Notes: a model not told the origin generated them from the sequence alone. Shown: positions 16,358 to 25,840, counted from the stretch's first letter. The stretch is DNA of 64,000 nucleotides from Fibrobacter sp. (GCA_017412605.1 JAFPWY010000012.1:186001-250000); one strand, 5' to 3'. Numbers and translations: made by a program.

Positions 16358-17170
16358 ATGAATATCTACAGCTGGAATGTCAACGGAATCCGCTCGGCGG
16401 TGAAGAAGGGCTTCGAGGACTGGTTCGCGGCGACGCGCCCGGACATACTGTGCCTCCAGGAGACCCGTGCCGATGTGGACCAAGTTCCCGAATCACTGCA
16501 AAATCCAGAAGGATATTACAGCTATTGGAACCCATGCCGTCGCAAGAAGGGCTATAGCGGTGTTGCCGTCTTTTCGCAGATTGAGCCCGATGCCGTTAAC
16601 TACGGGTTCGATATCGAGGAATTCGACGTGGAAGGCCGTGTCGTCCAGCTGGTCTTCCCGGACTGGGTCCTCAATTCCATCTATTTCCCAAACGGCGGGC
16701 AGGGTGATGACAGGCTCGACTACAAGCTGCGGTTTTATGACGCCTTCCTAGACAATAGCCGCCACTGGCTCGAAGACGGCAAGCACGTGGTGACGGTCGG
16801 TGACTACAATACCTGCCACAAGGAAATCGATATTGCGCGTCCCAAGGAAAACGAGAACGTGAGCGGTTTCTTGCCCATTGAGAGGGCTTGGATGGACAAG
16901 TATGTCGAAAGCGGCTTTGTCGATTCGTTCCGTTCGCTCCATCCGGACACGCGCGAAGCGTACACCTGGTGGTCGAACCGTTTCGGTGCCCGCAGCAGGA
17001 ACGTGGGATGGCGCCTGGACTACGCGTTCGTCGATGCCGGTCTTGTCCCCAATATCGTGAGCTCGGAAATCCACCCGTCGGTCATGGGCTCTGATCATTG
17101 CCCCATCAGCATCGAGCTGGAACCGCCCTTTACGCCCCAGCCCATAAGCCGCGAAGAAACAGCTATTTAA
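16358..17170 (+). CDS. xthA: Exodeoxyribonuclease III
   Basis: This 270-residue AP endonuclease/3'-5' exonuclease acts in base-excision repair. It shows the ExoIII/EEP motifs in order: 'YSWNVNGIRSAV', 'DILCLQETRAD' (metal Glu), 'SGVAVFS', 'VTVGDYNTCHKEIDIARP', 'YTWWSNRFGARSRNVGWRLDYAFVD' and the catalytic 'VMGSDHCPI'. The ATG at 16358 matches the family's usual beginning; a GTG three codons upstream is unnecessary. It stands alone between a divergent lipoprotein gene and its own terminator. Confidence 0.95.
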   Translation: MNIYSWNVNGIRSAVKKGFEDWFAATRPDILCLQETRADVDQVPESLQNPEGYYSYWNPCRRKKGYSGVAVFSQIEPDAVNYGFDIEEFDVEGRVVQLVFPDWVLNSIYFPNGGQGDDRLDYKLRFYDAFLDNSRHWLEDGKHVVTVGDYNTCHKEIDIARPKENENVSGFLPIERAWMDKYVESGFVDSFRSLHPDTREAYTWWSNRFGARSRNVGWRLDYAFVDAGLVPNIVSSEIHPSVMGSDHCPISIELEPPFTPQPISREETAI

Positions 17171-17175
17171 ATCAG

Positions 17176-17202
17176 AAAGCGGGGCGTGCGCTCCGCTTTT
17201 TT
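17176..17202 (+). terminator. Intrinsic terminator of xthA
   Basis: Arms AAAGCGG (17176-17182) and CCGCTTT (17192-17198) with further GC pairing inside and a six-T tail, directly behind the xthA stop. Confidence 0.8.
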
Positions 17203-17233
17203 AATGTCTCGGATTACTGCCGGAAGTTGCCCG

Positions 17234-18295
17234 TTACCGGGTCTTTACGGTCGTCCAGGCCTCGTCGAACATCATTGCCGCTTCGCCCGGGTCCTTGAGG
17301 AACGTCAGTCTGGCGAACGTCTCTTGGGCCGGGTTGATGACCTGGTTTTTCTTGAATGTCGAGTCGATGACCTCGAGGCTTGCCTTGTTCGGTGTCGCGT
17401 AGTTGATATACTTGGCGAGCTGTGCGCCGATTTTGGCGTCGAGGACGTAGTTCATGAAGGCGTAGGCCCCGTTGGGATTGGGGGCGTGCGAGCTGATTGT
17501 CATGGCGTCGGCCCACATGAACGAGCCTTCTTTCGGAATGGCAAAGCGTAGCGTGGAATCTTCGTCTATGGCGGCTTGGGCGTCGCCGTTGAATACGATG
17601 GCTGCCCAGTTCATGTTCGAAAGCACCTTGTCCTTGCCGCCGACGGAGCCGTCGAACCCGATGAAGTGCGGGTCCTTTTTGGCCTTCAGGATGTGCTTAA
17701 CGGCCTCGTTGATTTCGTTCTGGCTAGTGCTGTTGGCGTCGTACCCGATGGACATGAGCGCAAGGGAGAGCATGGAGCGGCTCTCGTTCAAGAAGCTGAA
17801 GTTCCCCTTGGTATGCTTTGCGTCAAAAAGCATGGAATAGCTTACGTTGTCCGGGTCGATCGTCTTGTCGCGGTAGAGAATTCCTGTTGTGCCCAGAAGG
17901 TAGGGAATGGTGTAGGTGTTTGTCGGGTCGTAGGGGCGGTTGAGGAATTCCGGGGCGATGTTCCTGCGGTTGGGGACCTTTTCCGTGTCGATGGGGGATA
18001 TCAGGTTGAGTCGCACCATCTGCTGGATGACTACGTCGGAAGCGATAATGACATCGTACAGGTTGTTTCCTACGGTCTGGAGCTTGCCTATCATTTCTTC
18101 CTGGGCCTCGTAGAGTTCCAGGTGCAGCTTGTATCCCGTCTTTTTCTCGAAGTCGTCGATCATGGCCGGGTCAATATACTCGCTGTATATCATCACGGTG
18201 ACCGCTTTCTTGGGCTGTTCTTGCTGTTCTTGTTCGTTGCAGGCCGTGAGGGCCGTGGCAGCGAGAAGGAAAAATGCAAGGAGAAAATGTTTCAT
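17234..18295 (-). CDS. PotD-like polyamine ABC transporter substrate-binding lipoprotein
   Basis: This 353-residue solute-binding protein resembles PotD/PotF, which bind spermidine or putrescine for import. The lipobox is 'TALTAC' with Cys-19, and the mature domain contains 'VMIYSEYIDPAMIDDFEKKTGY', 'YDVIIASDVVIQQMV', 'IPYLLGTTGILYRD', 'SMLSLALMSIGYD' and 'PNPNGAYAFMNYVLD', typical of the family. No permease or ATPase genes are adjacent, so either the transporter is encoded elsewhere or the protein is a stand-alone sensor or scavenger. Ligand identity is not settled from sequence. The region 18296-18415 behind its start is AT-rich promoter DNA without an open frame. Confidence 0.88.
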   Translation of the reverse strand: MKHFLLAFFLLAATALTACNEQEQQEQPKKAVTVMIYSEYIDPAMIDDFEKKTGYKLHLELYEAQEEMIGKLQTVGNNLYDVIIASDVVIQQMVRLNLISPIDTEKVPNRRNIAPEFLNRPYDPTNTYTIPYLLGTTGILYRDKTIDPDNVSYSMLFDAKHTKGNFSFLNESRSMLSLALMSIGYDANSTSQNEINEAVKHILKAKKDPHFIGFDGSVGGKDKVLSNMNWAAIVFNGDAQAAIDEDSTLRFAIPKEGSFMWADAMTISSHAPNPNGAYAFMNYVLDAKIGAQLAKYINYATPNKASLEVIDSTFKKNQVINPAQETFARLTFLKDPGEAAMMFDEAWTTVKTR

Positions 18296-18415
18296 ACGGT
18301 TTTTCCTGTTTTTACCTTTTTGGCTTTAGCCTGCAGTTCGTTTTTTAGACAAGATAATATTATTTGACAGCAGAAAAAATTTTTTTTTAGAAAAAATGCA
18401 AAATGTGTGGACATT

Positions 18416-19081
18416 TTAGTCCAATTTGATTTGGTAGCCGTCATCCGGGTGGAACCATCTTCTAAAGAACGGTTTCTGGTTGTTCTCGGACGTTTCGGCC
18501 AGCTTGACCACCGAGCCTAGGTAAAGCCGGATGATTTTCTTTGCATGTTCCCGCGCTCTGCGTTTCAGTTCGGCGTTGTTTTCCTCTTCATATTTCTTTT
18601 GCTCGGCAATGAAGAATTTCTTGAAGTCGTCGAACTTGATATCGTTGAGCCAGCCGCTCTTTTCCCAGAAGACCTGGATGCTCTCGAAGTCGATGCTGTG
18701 GCTCAGTATCTTGGGCTCGGGGAGGTAGATGAGGATTGTCCTTGTGATGGGGTCGACGTTGATCTTGATGTCTTTCAGGTCGTAGCCCAGCTTGACATCG
18801 CCCTGGTATATCAGCATGAATTCCTTGATGGACTGGTTGATGCGCCAGTTGGGCATATATTCCAGGAGCTTCTTCGCATCCTGGTAGTTTGCGTTTTTGC
18901 GGTAGTGATGGTGAAGTGTCGCGAGCTCGGAAATCTCGCTGATTTGCTGTTCTATGAAGGCGCTCGTGATTTGTGGACCTTTGGAGTCGGCTTCTTCCAG
19001 TTTCTTCATGACAAGCACCGTCGCAACGATGGTTGCACAGAGGAGAATGACGACGGAGAGTAGCTTTAGAGTCAGTTTCAT
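18416..19081 (-). CDS. DUF4230 domain membrane-anchored protein
   Basis: This 221-residue protein has one N-terminal membrane helix (residues about 5-25) and a soluble domain with the DUF4230 pattern: 'ISEISELATLHHHY', 'KEFMLIYQGDVKLGYDLKDIKINVD', 'TILIYLPEPKILSHSIDFES' and a C-terminal helical stretch 'EEENNAELKRRAREHAKKII'. The function is unknown. Homologues are single-pass proteins of Gram-negative and some Gram-positive bacteria. It lies 42 bp downstream of the small gene at 19124-19414 on the same strand, so the two may share a transcript. Confidence 0.85.
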   Translation of the reverse strand: MKLTLKLLSVVILLCATIVATVLVMKKLEEADSKGPQITSAFIEQQISEISELATLHHHYRKNANYQDAKKLLEYMPNWRINQSIKEFMLIYQGDVKLGYDLKDIKINVDPITRTILIYLPEPKILSHSIDFESIQVFWEKSGWLNDIKFDDFKKFFIAEQKKYEEENNAELKRRAREHAKKIIRLYLGSVVKLAETSENNQKPFFRRWFHPDDGYQIKLD

Positions 19082-19123
19082 GCTATAAATCTACTGAAAA
19101 AAAGCTAAAAGGGTGCCGCTTAT

Positions 19124-19414
19124 TTATTTCTTGGACCTGTTCTTGCCGGTAAATACGTTGGAAATGTAGGTACGTATTGTGTTTACCTGGTCGTGAAGCT
19201 CCATTTTCTTGATGTTGCACAAGTACTTAGTCTCGGGATAGAGGTAATCCTTTATGCAGTTCCAGGGGAACAGGATCGGATGGTGTTCCTGTTTCCTGTT
19301 GTTGCCGTTCAGGCGCAATGCGTAGACCGATTGCTTGTCCTTATCCTTGGACACGTTGTTGGTGTCCAAGTTGTTTACTCCTTGACCTTTCTCATAATCT
19401 TTATTCAACCCCAT
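19124..19414 (-). CDS. Small hypothetical protein
   Basis: This 96-residue protein is hydrophilic and rich in Asn, Lys and Asp at the N-terminus ('GVNNLDTNNVSKDKDKQS'), with a central 'HHPILFPWNCIKDYLYPETKYLCNIKKMEL' that looks folded and two Cys. It is not a recognised family. A GGGGA ribosome site lies seven bases before the ATG. Codon third positions in the central part resemble those of neighbouring genes, which supports a real gene. The start may be further in. Confidence 0.55.
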   Translation of the reverse strand: MGLNKDYEKGQGVNNLDTNNVSKDKDKQSVYALRLNGNNRKQEHHPILFPWNCIKDYLYPETKYLCNIKKMELHDQVNTIRTYISNVFTGKNRSKK

Positions 19415-19466
19415 TTGTGTCCCCAGTTGAATGTTTATGTTAAAAATGTCTCAAGTATCAATAAAT

Positions 19467-19494
19467 ATTGCAAAACGTGGATTCGTTTTGCAAT
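19467..19494. repeat. Perfect 11-bp inverted repeat
   Basis: ATTGCAAAACG (19467-19477) and CGTTTTGCAAT (19484-19494) form a strong hairpin in the AT-rich gap between the outer membrane protein gene and the small gene at 19124. It could be an operator for the small gene or a terminator. A second stem, TTTTTCGG/CCGAAAAA on the minus strand (about 19551-19576), lies closer to the stop at 19588 and is the likelier terminator of that gene. Confidence 0.5.
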
Positions 19495-19587
19495 ACTTTT
19501 TCGTAATCATTTTTTTATAAAAGGGGACTTTCGGGTAAAAAAATTTTTTTCGGAAAAAAACTCGCCGAAAAACGTCTATAGTTCGGG

Positions 19588-20376
19588 CTAGAACGGGAAC
19601 AGCAATCCGAATCCGTAGGGGAGGACAATCTTGTCGCTGTCAAGAGTGCCGTGGTCCTTGTCCAGGTGCGTGTAGTAGCCGCCGTTTCCTGCGAAAAATT
19701 CGAAGCCGGCCTCGATGTAGGCGCCGAAGTGCTCCAAAAACAGGAATTCGCCGCCAATGCCTGCCACGACGCGCCAGTAGTTGACCGTCTCTTCGTAGTC
19801 CTCGTATTCGCCCTTGGAAATGTGCCGTTCCCTGTCGTACTTGCCCCTGAACCAGTCGGAGGTCACGAACGTGTAGAAATAGCGCATGGACATCGGGAAA
19901 TATATAGCCGAGGCACCGATTTGGAGGAGGTGGCTGTTGTAGTCGGAAAAATGGACGTTGACGTTGAAGATTTCCTGGGCGAAGATGTATTCCAGCGAGA
20001 CGATTCCGCGGCTGGGGGACTGCAGGCCGACCGTGACTTGATACTTGTACACGGGGGCGTCCACGCCGATATGCCGGATTGGCGATGAAGATGAAGACTG
20101 CGCATCGTAGAGGACGAGGCCTCCTTCGGAGGACGACGACTCAGCCTGTGCGGAATCCTTCGCCAAGGAGTCCTTTACCGCGCTGTCCAGGGCGGTAATG
20201 TAGCCGTCGGGCGTGTAGTTCTGCCCCAGGATGTCCTGGAATGCAGCGTCACGTGCCGCGGAGTCCTGCGCCGCCATGTTGTTAGCTTGCGTTGTTGAGT
20301 CGCCGGACGCCGCTTCCTGCGCGAATGCGCAAACTGCGGCGACCAGGAGTGCGAATAAACTAGCCTTGAACTTCAT
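19588..20376 (-). CDS. Probable outer membrane beta-barrel protein
   Basis: This 262-residue protein has a signal peptide ('LFALLVAAVCAFAQ'), an Asp/Ala/Ser-rich linker (about 20-95, including 'AQAESSSSEGG' and 'AQSSSSSP'), and a C-terminal part of alternating polar and aromatic strands that ends in Phe ('YGFGLLFPF'), as in outer membrane barrels. No specific family is recognised. It follows gatA by 12 bp and ends the DUF4321-gatA-OMP operon, an unusual partner for a tRNA amidotransferase subunit. Confidence 0.78.
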   Translation of the reverse strand: MKFKASLFALLVAAVCAFAQEAASGDSTTQANNMAAQDSAARDAAFQDILGQNYTPDGYITALDSAVKDSLAKDSAQAESSSSEGGLVLYDAQSSSSSPIRHIGVDAPVYKYQVTVGLQSPSRGIVSLEYIFAQEIFNVNVHFSDYNSHLLQIGASAIYFPMSMRYFYTFVTSDWFRGKYDRERHISKGEYEDYEETVNYWRVVAGIGGEFLFLEHFGAYIEAGFEFFAGNGGYYTHLDKDHGTLDSDKIVLPYGFGLLFPF

Positions 20377-20388
20377 CGTTGCCTACGC

Positions 20389-21807
20389 TTACTTGTTCAG
20401 GCGTTCCGTGGCGGAGGCGACGCTGAGCAGGTCGGCTTCCTGGAACGGCTTTCCAATCCACTGCAGGCCGACGGGCAGCCCGCCAGCCATGCCGCAGGGC
20501 ACGCTTATGCCGGGGAGGCCGGAGAGGTTCAGGCTCACGGTGTAGATGTCGGAAAGGTACACGGCCATCGGGTCGGACTCGTTCATGCCGCACTTGAGGG
20601 GCAGGCCCGGCATTGTCGGGCTCGCGATGAAGTCACAGCTCTCGAACGCCTTGTTGAAGTCGTCGGTGATGAGGCGGCGCACCTTCTGGGCCTGCACGTA
20701 GTAGGCGTCGTAGAAGCCGGCGCTGAGCACGTAGCTTCCGAGGAGGATGCGGCGCTGAACTTCCTTGCCGAACCCTTCGCTGCGGGACTTCGCATACAGG
20801 TCGAACAGCTTGCGGGCTTCCTTGCTCCGGTAGCCGTAGCGCACGCCGTCGTAGCGGCTGAGGTTCGAACTGGCCTCGGCGGTCGCGATGATGTAATAGC
20901 TGGAGACGGCGTAGCCGATGTGGGGGAGGCTCACTTCCTGGAGCTTGGCGCCTTCGGCCTCGAGCTTTTTCAGCATGCCTTCGATGGCGGCCTTGCATTC
21001 CGGGTCAAGTCCTTCGGCAAAGTATTCCTTCGGGACGCCGATGACCTTGCCGCTCACGCCCGCGTCGAGCTTCGTTGTGAAGTCTTCGTTGGGACGGGTG
21101 CTGGTGGTGTTGTCGTGCGGGTCGATTCCGCAGATGGCGCCGAGGAGGGTCGCCGTGTCCTTGACCGTGGTGCCGAAGGGGCCGATCTGGTCCAAAGAGC
21201 TTGCGTAGGCGAGCAGGCCATAGCGGGAGACGCGGCCATACGTGGGCTTCATGCCCACGACGCCGGTGCATGCGGCCGGCTGGCGGATAGATCCACCTGT
21301 GTCGGAACCGAGGGCGCAGGGCACCGTGCCGGATGCAACGGCGACGGCGGATCCGCCCGAGGAGCCGCCGGGGACGCGGGATTCGTCGAGCGGGTTCTTG
21401 ACGGGGCCAAAATAAGAGGTCTCGTTGCTCGATCCCATGGCGAATTCGTCCATATTCGTCTTGCCGACGATGATGGCGCCTGCCGCTTCGAGTTTTTCGA
21501 CGGCGGTCGCGGTGTAGGGGGCGACAAAGTTTTCAAGAATCTTGGAGGCGGCCGTGGTGCGGGTACCTTCGAGACACATGTTGTCCTTCACGGCGACGGG
21601 AATGCCGTCGAGGGGGCCGAGGCTCTTGCCTTCGGCGCGGCGGAGGTCGCTTTCCTTGGCCTTGGCCAGGGCGCGTTCGTTCAGGACAGAAATATAAGCG
21701 TTGAGATTCTTGGTGGATTCAATCTTTTCGAGCGAAGCCTGTGCGAGCTTTTCGGCAGTCGTGCTGCCGGATGCAAGCTGGGCCTGCAATTCTTGGATGG
21801 TTTGCAT
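20389..21807 (-). CDS. gatA: Asp-tRNA(Asn)/Glu-tRNA(Gln) amidotransferase subunit A
   Basis: GatA releases ammonia from glutamine for GatB to amidate mischarged Glu-tRNA(Gln) or Asp-tRNA(Asn). The amidase-signature triad is complete: Lys-74 ('VAVKDNMC'), cis-Ser-149 ('PGGSSGGSAVAVA') and Ser-173 ('SDTGGSIRQPA'), with the spacing seen in GatCAB structures (75 and 24 residues). At 472 residues the length is normal. gatB and gatC are not in the window. Its ATG overlaps the DUF4321 stop by one base (TAATG), so translation is probably coupled. Confidence 0.96.
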   Translation of the reverse strand: MQTIQELQAQLASGSTTAEKLAQASLEKIESTKNLNAYISVLNERALAKAKESDLRRAEGKSLGPLDGIPVAVKDNMCLEGTRTTAASKILENFVAPYTATAVEKLEAAGAIIVGKTNMDEFAMGSSNETSYFGPVKNPLDESRVPGGSSGGSAVAVASGTVPCALGSDTGGSIRQPAACTGVVGMKPTYGRVSRYGLLAYASSLDQIGPFGTTVKDTATLLGAICGIDPHDNTTSTRPNEDFTTKLDAGVSGKVIGVPKEYFAEGLDPECKAAIEGMLKKLEAEGAKLQEVSLPHIGYAVSSYYIIATAEASSNLSRYDGVRYGYRSKEARKLFDLYAKSRSEGFGKEVQRRILLGSYVLSAGFYDAYYVQAQKVRRLITDDFNKAFESCDFIASPTMPGLPLKCGMNESDPMAVYLSDIYTVSLNLSGLPGISVPCGMAGGLPVGLQWIGKPFQEADLLSVASATERLNK

Positions 21808-22130
21808 TACCTATCTCCGGACCATTTCATGATGTAGATCGAGATGATCATACCGATGATGCTAACGATGTTAAACTTGATTCCGAATCCGAGCGCGAGC
21901 TTGACCATGTAGAGGTCAAGCATAATCGGGGATTCGCCCTTTCCCGTCCCGATATTCAGGTCGAACGACGAAACAAAGAAGTTGCGGACGATATTGTCGT
22001 ATCCGCCGGCGTTCATGAGCTGACCGAGCTGGCCGAACAGAAGACCTAAGCATTCTCCCAAAATTCCGCCAATGAGGAGGCCGATAACAATAAAGAGCAC
22101 GAGACGTGCAAAGCTATTCTTATGTGTCAT
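21807..22130 (-). CDS. DUF4321 small membrane protein
   Basis: This 107-residue protein has two hydrophobic helices, one near the N-terminus ('LVLFIVIGLLIGGILGECLGLLF') and one at the C-terminus ('IVSIIGMIISIYIMKW'), matching the DUF4321 family of unknown function. I choose the ATG at 22130. An upstream in-frame start at 22163 would place the T-tract/TATATT box (22138-22151) inside the gene. With the 22130 start, the predicted transcript begins almost at the ATG, so it may be leaderless. First gene of the operon with gatA. Confidence 0.82.
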   Translation of the reverse strand: MTHKNSFARLVLFIVIGLLIGGILGECLGLLFGQLGQLMNAGGYDNIVRNFFVSSFDLNIGTGKGESPIMLDLYMVKLALGFGIKFNIVSIIGMIISIYIMKWSGDR

Positions 22131-22137
22131 AGGTGCG

Positions 22138-22151
22138 AATATAGAAAAAAA
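22138..22151 (-). promoter_or_regulatory. T-tract/TATATT promoter of the DUF4321-gatA operon
   Basis: Minus strand reads seven T, C, TATATT. The box ends only seven bases before the ATG at 22130, implying a very short or absent 5' leader. Confidence 0.5.
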
Positions 22152-22282
22152 GTTTTTCTGCAAGTTTGTTCGGAGCAGGAGTGGGCTCTAAATGGCTCCC
22201 ATGGAATGGTTTGGGGGTATGGTGGCATTTACGCCATCGGGAGACTTTGAATTGATAAAAAAATGTTATTTTTTCCATCGTT

Positions 22283-25200
22283 GTGCAAATTACGAAGCTA
22301 AAGATTTTTGGATTCAAGTCCTTCGCCCAGAGGACCGAAATCAACTTTCCCACGAAAGGCCTGACCGCCGTGGTGGGACCGAACGGCTGTGGCAAGTCCA
22401 ACATCACGGACGCCATTCGCTGGGTGCTTGGCGAACAGAAGGCTGCATCGCTCCGTATGAGCAAGATGCAGGACGTGATTTTCAGCGGTACCGAAGAACG
22501 TGCCGCCATGAGCCTTGCCGAAGTTTCCATCGTCATCGACAACAGTGACGGCTCGCTCAATTCCGAATATTCCGAAGTCATCGTGACCCGCCGCGTGCAT
22601 CGCGACGGTTCGGGCGAATATCTTATAAATAACCAGGAATGCCGCCTGCGCGATGTCCACGCATTGCTGTTCGACTCGGGCCTCGGGTCCAGCACCTACT
22701 CGCAGATGAACGCCGACATGATCAAGTCCGTTCTGAGCGACAAGGCCGACGACCGCCGCATCCTGTTCGAGGAAGCCGCCGGGGTCAGCAAGTACAAGCA
22801 GCAGCGCAAGGAGACTCGCCGCCAGCTGGAAAGGGTCCAGATGGACATGGAGCGTGTCGAGGACAACCTGAGGAGCGTCCGCCGTTCTGTGAGGCTCTAC
22901 GAGACCCAGGCCGAAAAGGTCAACGAGTACAAGCGCCTGAACAACCGCCTCCGCGAACTCGACCTCTCGGTTAGCTTGGACAAGTACGAGGACTACAAGG
23001 ACGGCCTTGCGACCCTGGATTCCACGTCCAAGCGCATGAACCACGAAGTGGAGTCGGCCAAGACCAAGGCGACCGAACTCCAGGCGAAAATCGAGGAAAA
23101 GCGCCTTGCTATCAGCGAGGACGAGAACGCCTTCCGCGACCTGGAACGCCAGGTCCAGGCGGCCACGATCGCCCTGAACGACATTAATAACAACATTGGC
23201 AGGACCCGCGACTCCATATCGTCCCTGGAGGCTGCAAGCGAGAAGGCCCAGGACGAAATCGGCCGTTCCGAGACCAAGTTGAACGAAATTTCCGAAGAAA
23301 AGGCCCGCCTCGAGGAAGAAAACCAGGTCCTCCAATCCGACAACGACGTCGAAGAGATGAACGCCCTCCTGGAACGCGAGCAGGAAACGCTGCAAGTTAT
23401 GCGCGACAAGGTGGACGACCTGCGTGGCCAGTCTCGTGAACTGGCGAACGAGCGTGTGCAGGCCAATAACCGAGCGAACAGCCTCCGTGGCCGTTTCGAG
23501 CGCCTGGACGCCGAATCCCAGATGTTGCAGGGCAACATCGAAAAGTGGACAAACGAAATCGAGAGCCTCAAGAAGCAGAAGGAAGAGGCCGAAGCCTCGG
23601 TGAACGAGATCCAGAACCAGGTCGACGAGGTCAACCGCGAAATTGCCGGGCTGGAAGAGCAGAAATCCATCCGCGAGGAACGCCTGGAATCCATGCGTGC
23701 CGATCTCGCCGATGCTGGCCAGAAACTCCAGGGGCTCAAGAACGAGGAGGCTCGCCTGCAGTCGAGAATCGACGTGCTGCAGAGCGTTGCCGACGAGGGC
23801 ACCGACGCAAACCGCTGGCTTAGCGAGAACAAGGCTAGCCTGATTGGCGGTATCCTTTCGGAACGCATCGAGGCTGCCCCGGAATACGCAAACCATGTCG
23901 AGAACGCCCTCGGCGACATCTTGGATGCTGCCATTGTGGGGGCGGACGACTCCGTGAACGACATCGTGGTTTCGGCGAAAAACGAGAATGTCGGCAAGGC
24001 AGTGCTCGCGCTGGTCCAGAATCCGGCTCCCGCCTACGACAAGCCGATTGACCGCCCCGAAGTTGTGGGTGCCCTGTCCGGCTTTGTCAAGTGCGACGAC
24101 GACAAGCTCGCCGCCTGGCTCTCCGGCATCCTTTCACGTTACTTTATAGTCAACTCCCTGGAGGCGGCCATCGCGCTTGCCCGTGAATTCCATGGCGAGA
24201 ACTTGAACTTTGTCGCTCCAGAGGCCATCGTGCGTTCCAACGGGCTCGTGAGCTTTGGCGCCGCCACGTCGGGTGCGCTTTCCCGCAAGAACGAGATTGC
24301 CGAGGCGAAATCGCTTTTGGAAGGCGTTTCTGCCGAAATTTCCCAAAAGGAGCAGGATTTCGAACGCCTGCAGGAACAGGTCGACGAGGAAGCACAGATG
24401 CTGCAGTCCCTCGTGGACGACATTTCCGGCAAGAAGGATTCCCTGCGCGGCAGCGATACGGCGGTAAGCATCCACAGGAACAACGTTACCGCATACGAAC
24501 GCCGCATTCAGCAGCTGCAGACGGACTGCTCCACGGCCATGGGGCGGATTTCTGCCGCCGCCGAGACGAAAAATGCGGATGCGGAACTTGCCGAAGCCGA
24601 AAAGTGCGTCGAAAACGTGGAAAACCAGTACCAGATGGTATCCGATCAGCTTGCCGAAAACGAGACGATGCTCCGCGAAAAGGAAGAGGACGTCCGCGAG
24701 CTGGAACGCTCTACGCAAGACAAGAATTCTAGGCTAGCCCAGAACGAGAACAGGCTCCGCGCCATCGCCGACCAGATGGAATTCCTCGAGAGTACGATCC
24801 GTGCCCGCCGCGAGGATATTGAAAAGAATACAGTCAATATTGCAAAACTCGAGGAAGACAGCACGAAGCTCGCCGACCAGGCGCAGGAAAAGGATGCCGT
24901 GCTCCGCGAACTCGAACAGGCCCGTGACATTGCCCGCGAACGCTACGACGTGGTGAGCGGCGACCTTGGCGCCTGGCAGGATGAAAGCAACCGCCTCCGC
25001 GACGAGATGATCGACCGGATGAAGGAACTGAACGACGTCGGACGTCGCCAGGAATCCCTGCAGAACAACGTGGACCGCCTCCGCGAACGCATTTCCAACG
25101 ACTGGTCTGTCGACGTGGACAATCCGGAAGGTGTCGAACGCGTGGAATACAGCCAGCCTGACGCCGACCGCGAAATCCGCGAACTCCGTGGCAAGATCAA

Positions 25201-25840
25201 GGAACTTGGCCCCATCAACGTCAACGTGATGGACGACTATGAGGGCGAAAAGAAGCGCCTGGAAGAAGTCGAGAAGCAGTTCGACGACCTGGACCGTGCC
25301 CGCGCCTCGCTCGACCGCACCATCACCAAGCTCGACGATATTGCTCGCCAGCGCTACCTCGACACGTTCGCCCGTATTCAGAAGAACTTCCAGTTCGTGT
25401 TCAGCAAGCTGTTCCTGAACGGCGAAACCAAGATGAGCCTTGTCGAAAAGCTCGACGAAATGGGCAAGCCCATGGATATTTTGGATGCCGACATCGAAAT
25501 CAACGTCCGCCCGACCGGCAAGAAGATGCGCGGCATCAAGGCGCTTTCCGGTGGTGAACACGCTTTGACCGCGACGGCCCTGCTGTTCGCCATCTACATG
25601 GAAAAGCCGTCTCCGTATTGCGTGCTGGACGAAGTCGACGGCCCGCTGGACGATGCGAACGTGGGCCGCTTCATGGCGCTGCTCCGCGAATTCAGCAAGC
25701 AGACCTTGTTCATCGTGGTGACGCATAACAAGCGTACCATGGCCGAAGCCGACATGCTCTACGGCGTGACGCAGGAAATCAAGGGTATTTCCCGCATCGC
25801 GAGCGTGCAGCTCGCCGACGCCACCAAGTTCGCAATTTAA
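22283..25840 (+). CDS. smc: Chromosome segregation protein SMC
   Basis: This 1185-residue SMC ATPase works in chromosome organisation and segregation with ScpA/ScpB, which are not encoded here. The N-terminal head has Walker A 'VVGPNGCGKSNITDAIRWVLGEQ'. Two long coiled coils (about 170-500 and 675-1020) flank a hinge ('LIGGILSERIEAAPEYANHVENALGDIL'). The C-terminal head has the signature 'ALSGGEHALTATALLFAIY' and Walker B 'YCVLDEVDGPLDDANV'. It starts with GTG ('gtgcaaattacgaag'). It is read divergently from the DUF4321 operon. Confidence 0.97.
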   Translation: MQITKLKIFGFKSFAQRTEINFPTKGLTAVVGPNGCGKSNITDAIRWVLGEQKAASLRMSKMQDVIFSGTEERAAMSLAEVSIVIDNSDGSLNSEYSEVIVTRRVHRDGSGEYLINNQECRLRDVHALLFDSGLGSSTYSQMNADMIKSVLSDKADDRRILFEEAAGVSKYKQQRKETRRQLERVQMDMERVEDNLRSVRRSVRLYETQAEKVNEYKRLNNRLRELDLSVSLDKYEDYKDGLATLDSTSKRMNHEVESAKTKATELQAKIEEKRLAISEDENAFRDLERQVQAATIALNDINNNIGRTRDSISSLEAASEKAQDEIGRSETKLNEISEEKARLEEENQVLQSDNDVEEMNALLEREQETLQVMRDKVDDLRGQSRELANERVQANNRANSLRGRFERLDAESQMLQGNIEKWTNEIESLKKQKEEAEASVNEIQNQVDEVNREIAGLEEQKSIREERLESMRADLADAGQKLQGLKNEEARLQSRIDVLQSVADEGTDANRWLSENKASLIGGILSERIEAAPEYANHVENALGDILDAAIVGADDSVNDIVVSAKNENVGKAVLALVQNPAPAYDKPIDRPEVVGALSGFVKCDDDKLAAWLSGILSRYFIVNSLEAAIALAREFHGENLNFVAPEAIVRSNGLVSFGAATSGALSRKNEIAEAKSLLEGVSAEISQKEQDFERLQEQVDEEAQMLQSLVDDISGKKDSLRGSDTAVSIHRNNVTAYERRIQQLQTDCSTAMGRISAAAETKNADAELAEAEKCVENVENQYQMVSDQLAENETMLREKEEDVRELERSTQDKNSRLAQNENRLRAIADQMEFLESTIRARREDIEKNTVNIAKLEEDSTKLADQAQEKDAVLRELEQARDIARERYDVVSGDLGAWQDESNRLRDEMIDRMKELNDVGRRQESLQNNVDRLRERISNDWSVDVDNPEGVERVEYSQPDADREIRELRGKIKELGPINVNVMDDYEGEKKRLEEVEKQFDDLDRARASLDRTITKLDDIARQRYLDTFARIQKNFQFVFSKLFLNGETKMSLVEKLDEMGKPMDILDADIEINVRPTGKKMRGIKALSGGEHALTATALLFAIYMEKPSPYCVLDEVDGPLDDANVGRFMALLREFSKQTLFIVVTHNKRTMAEADMLYGVTQEIKGISRIASVQLADATKFAI

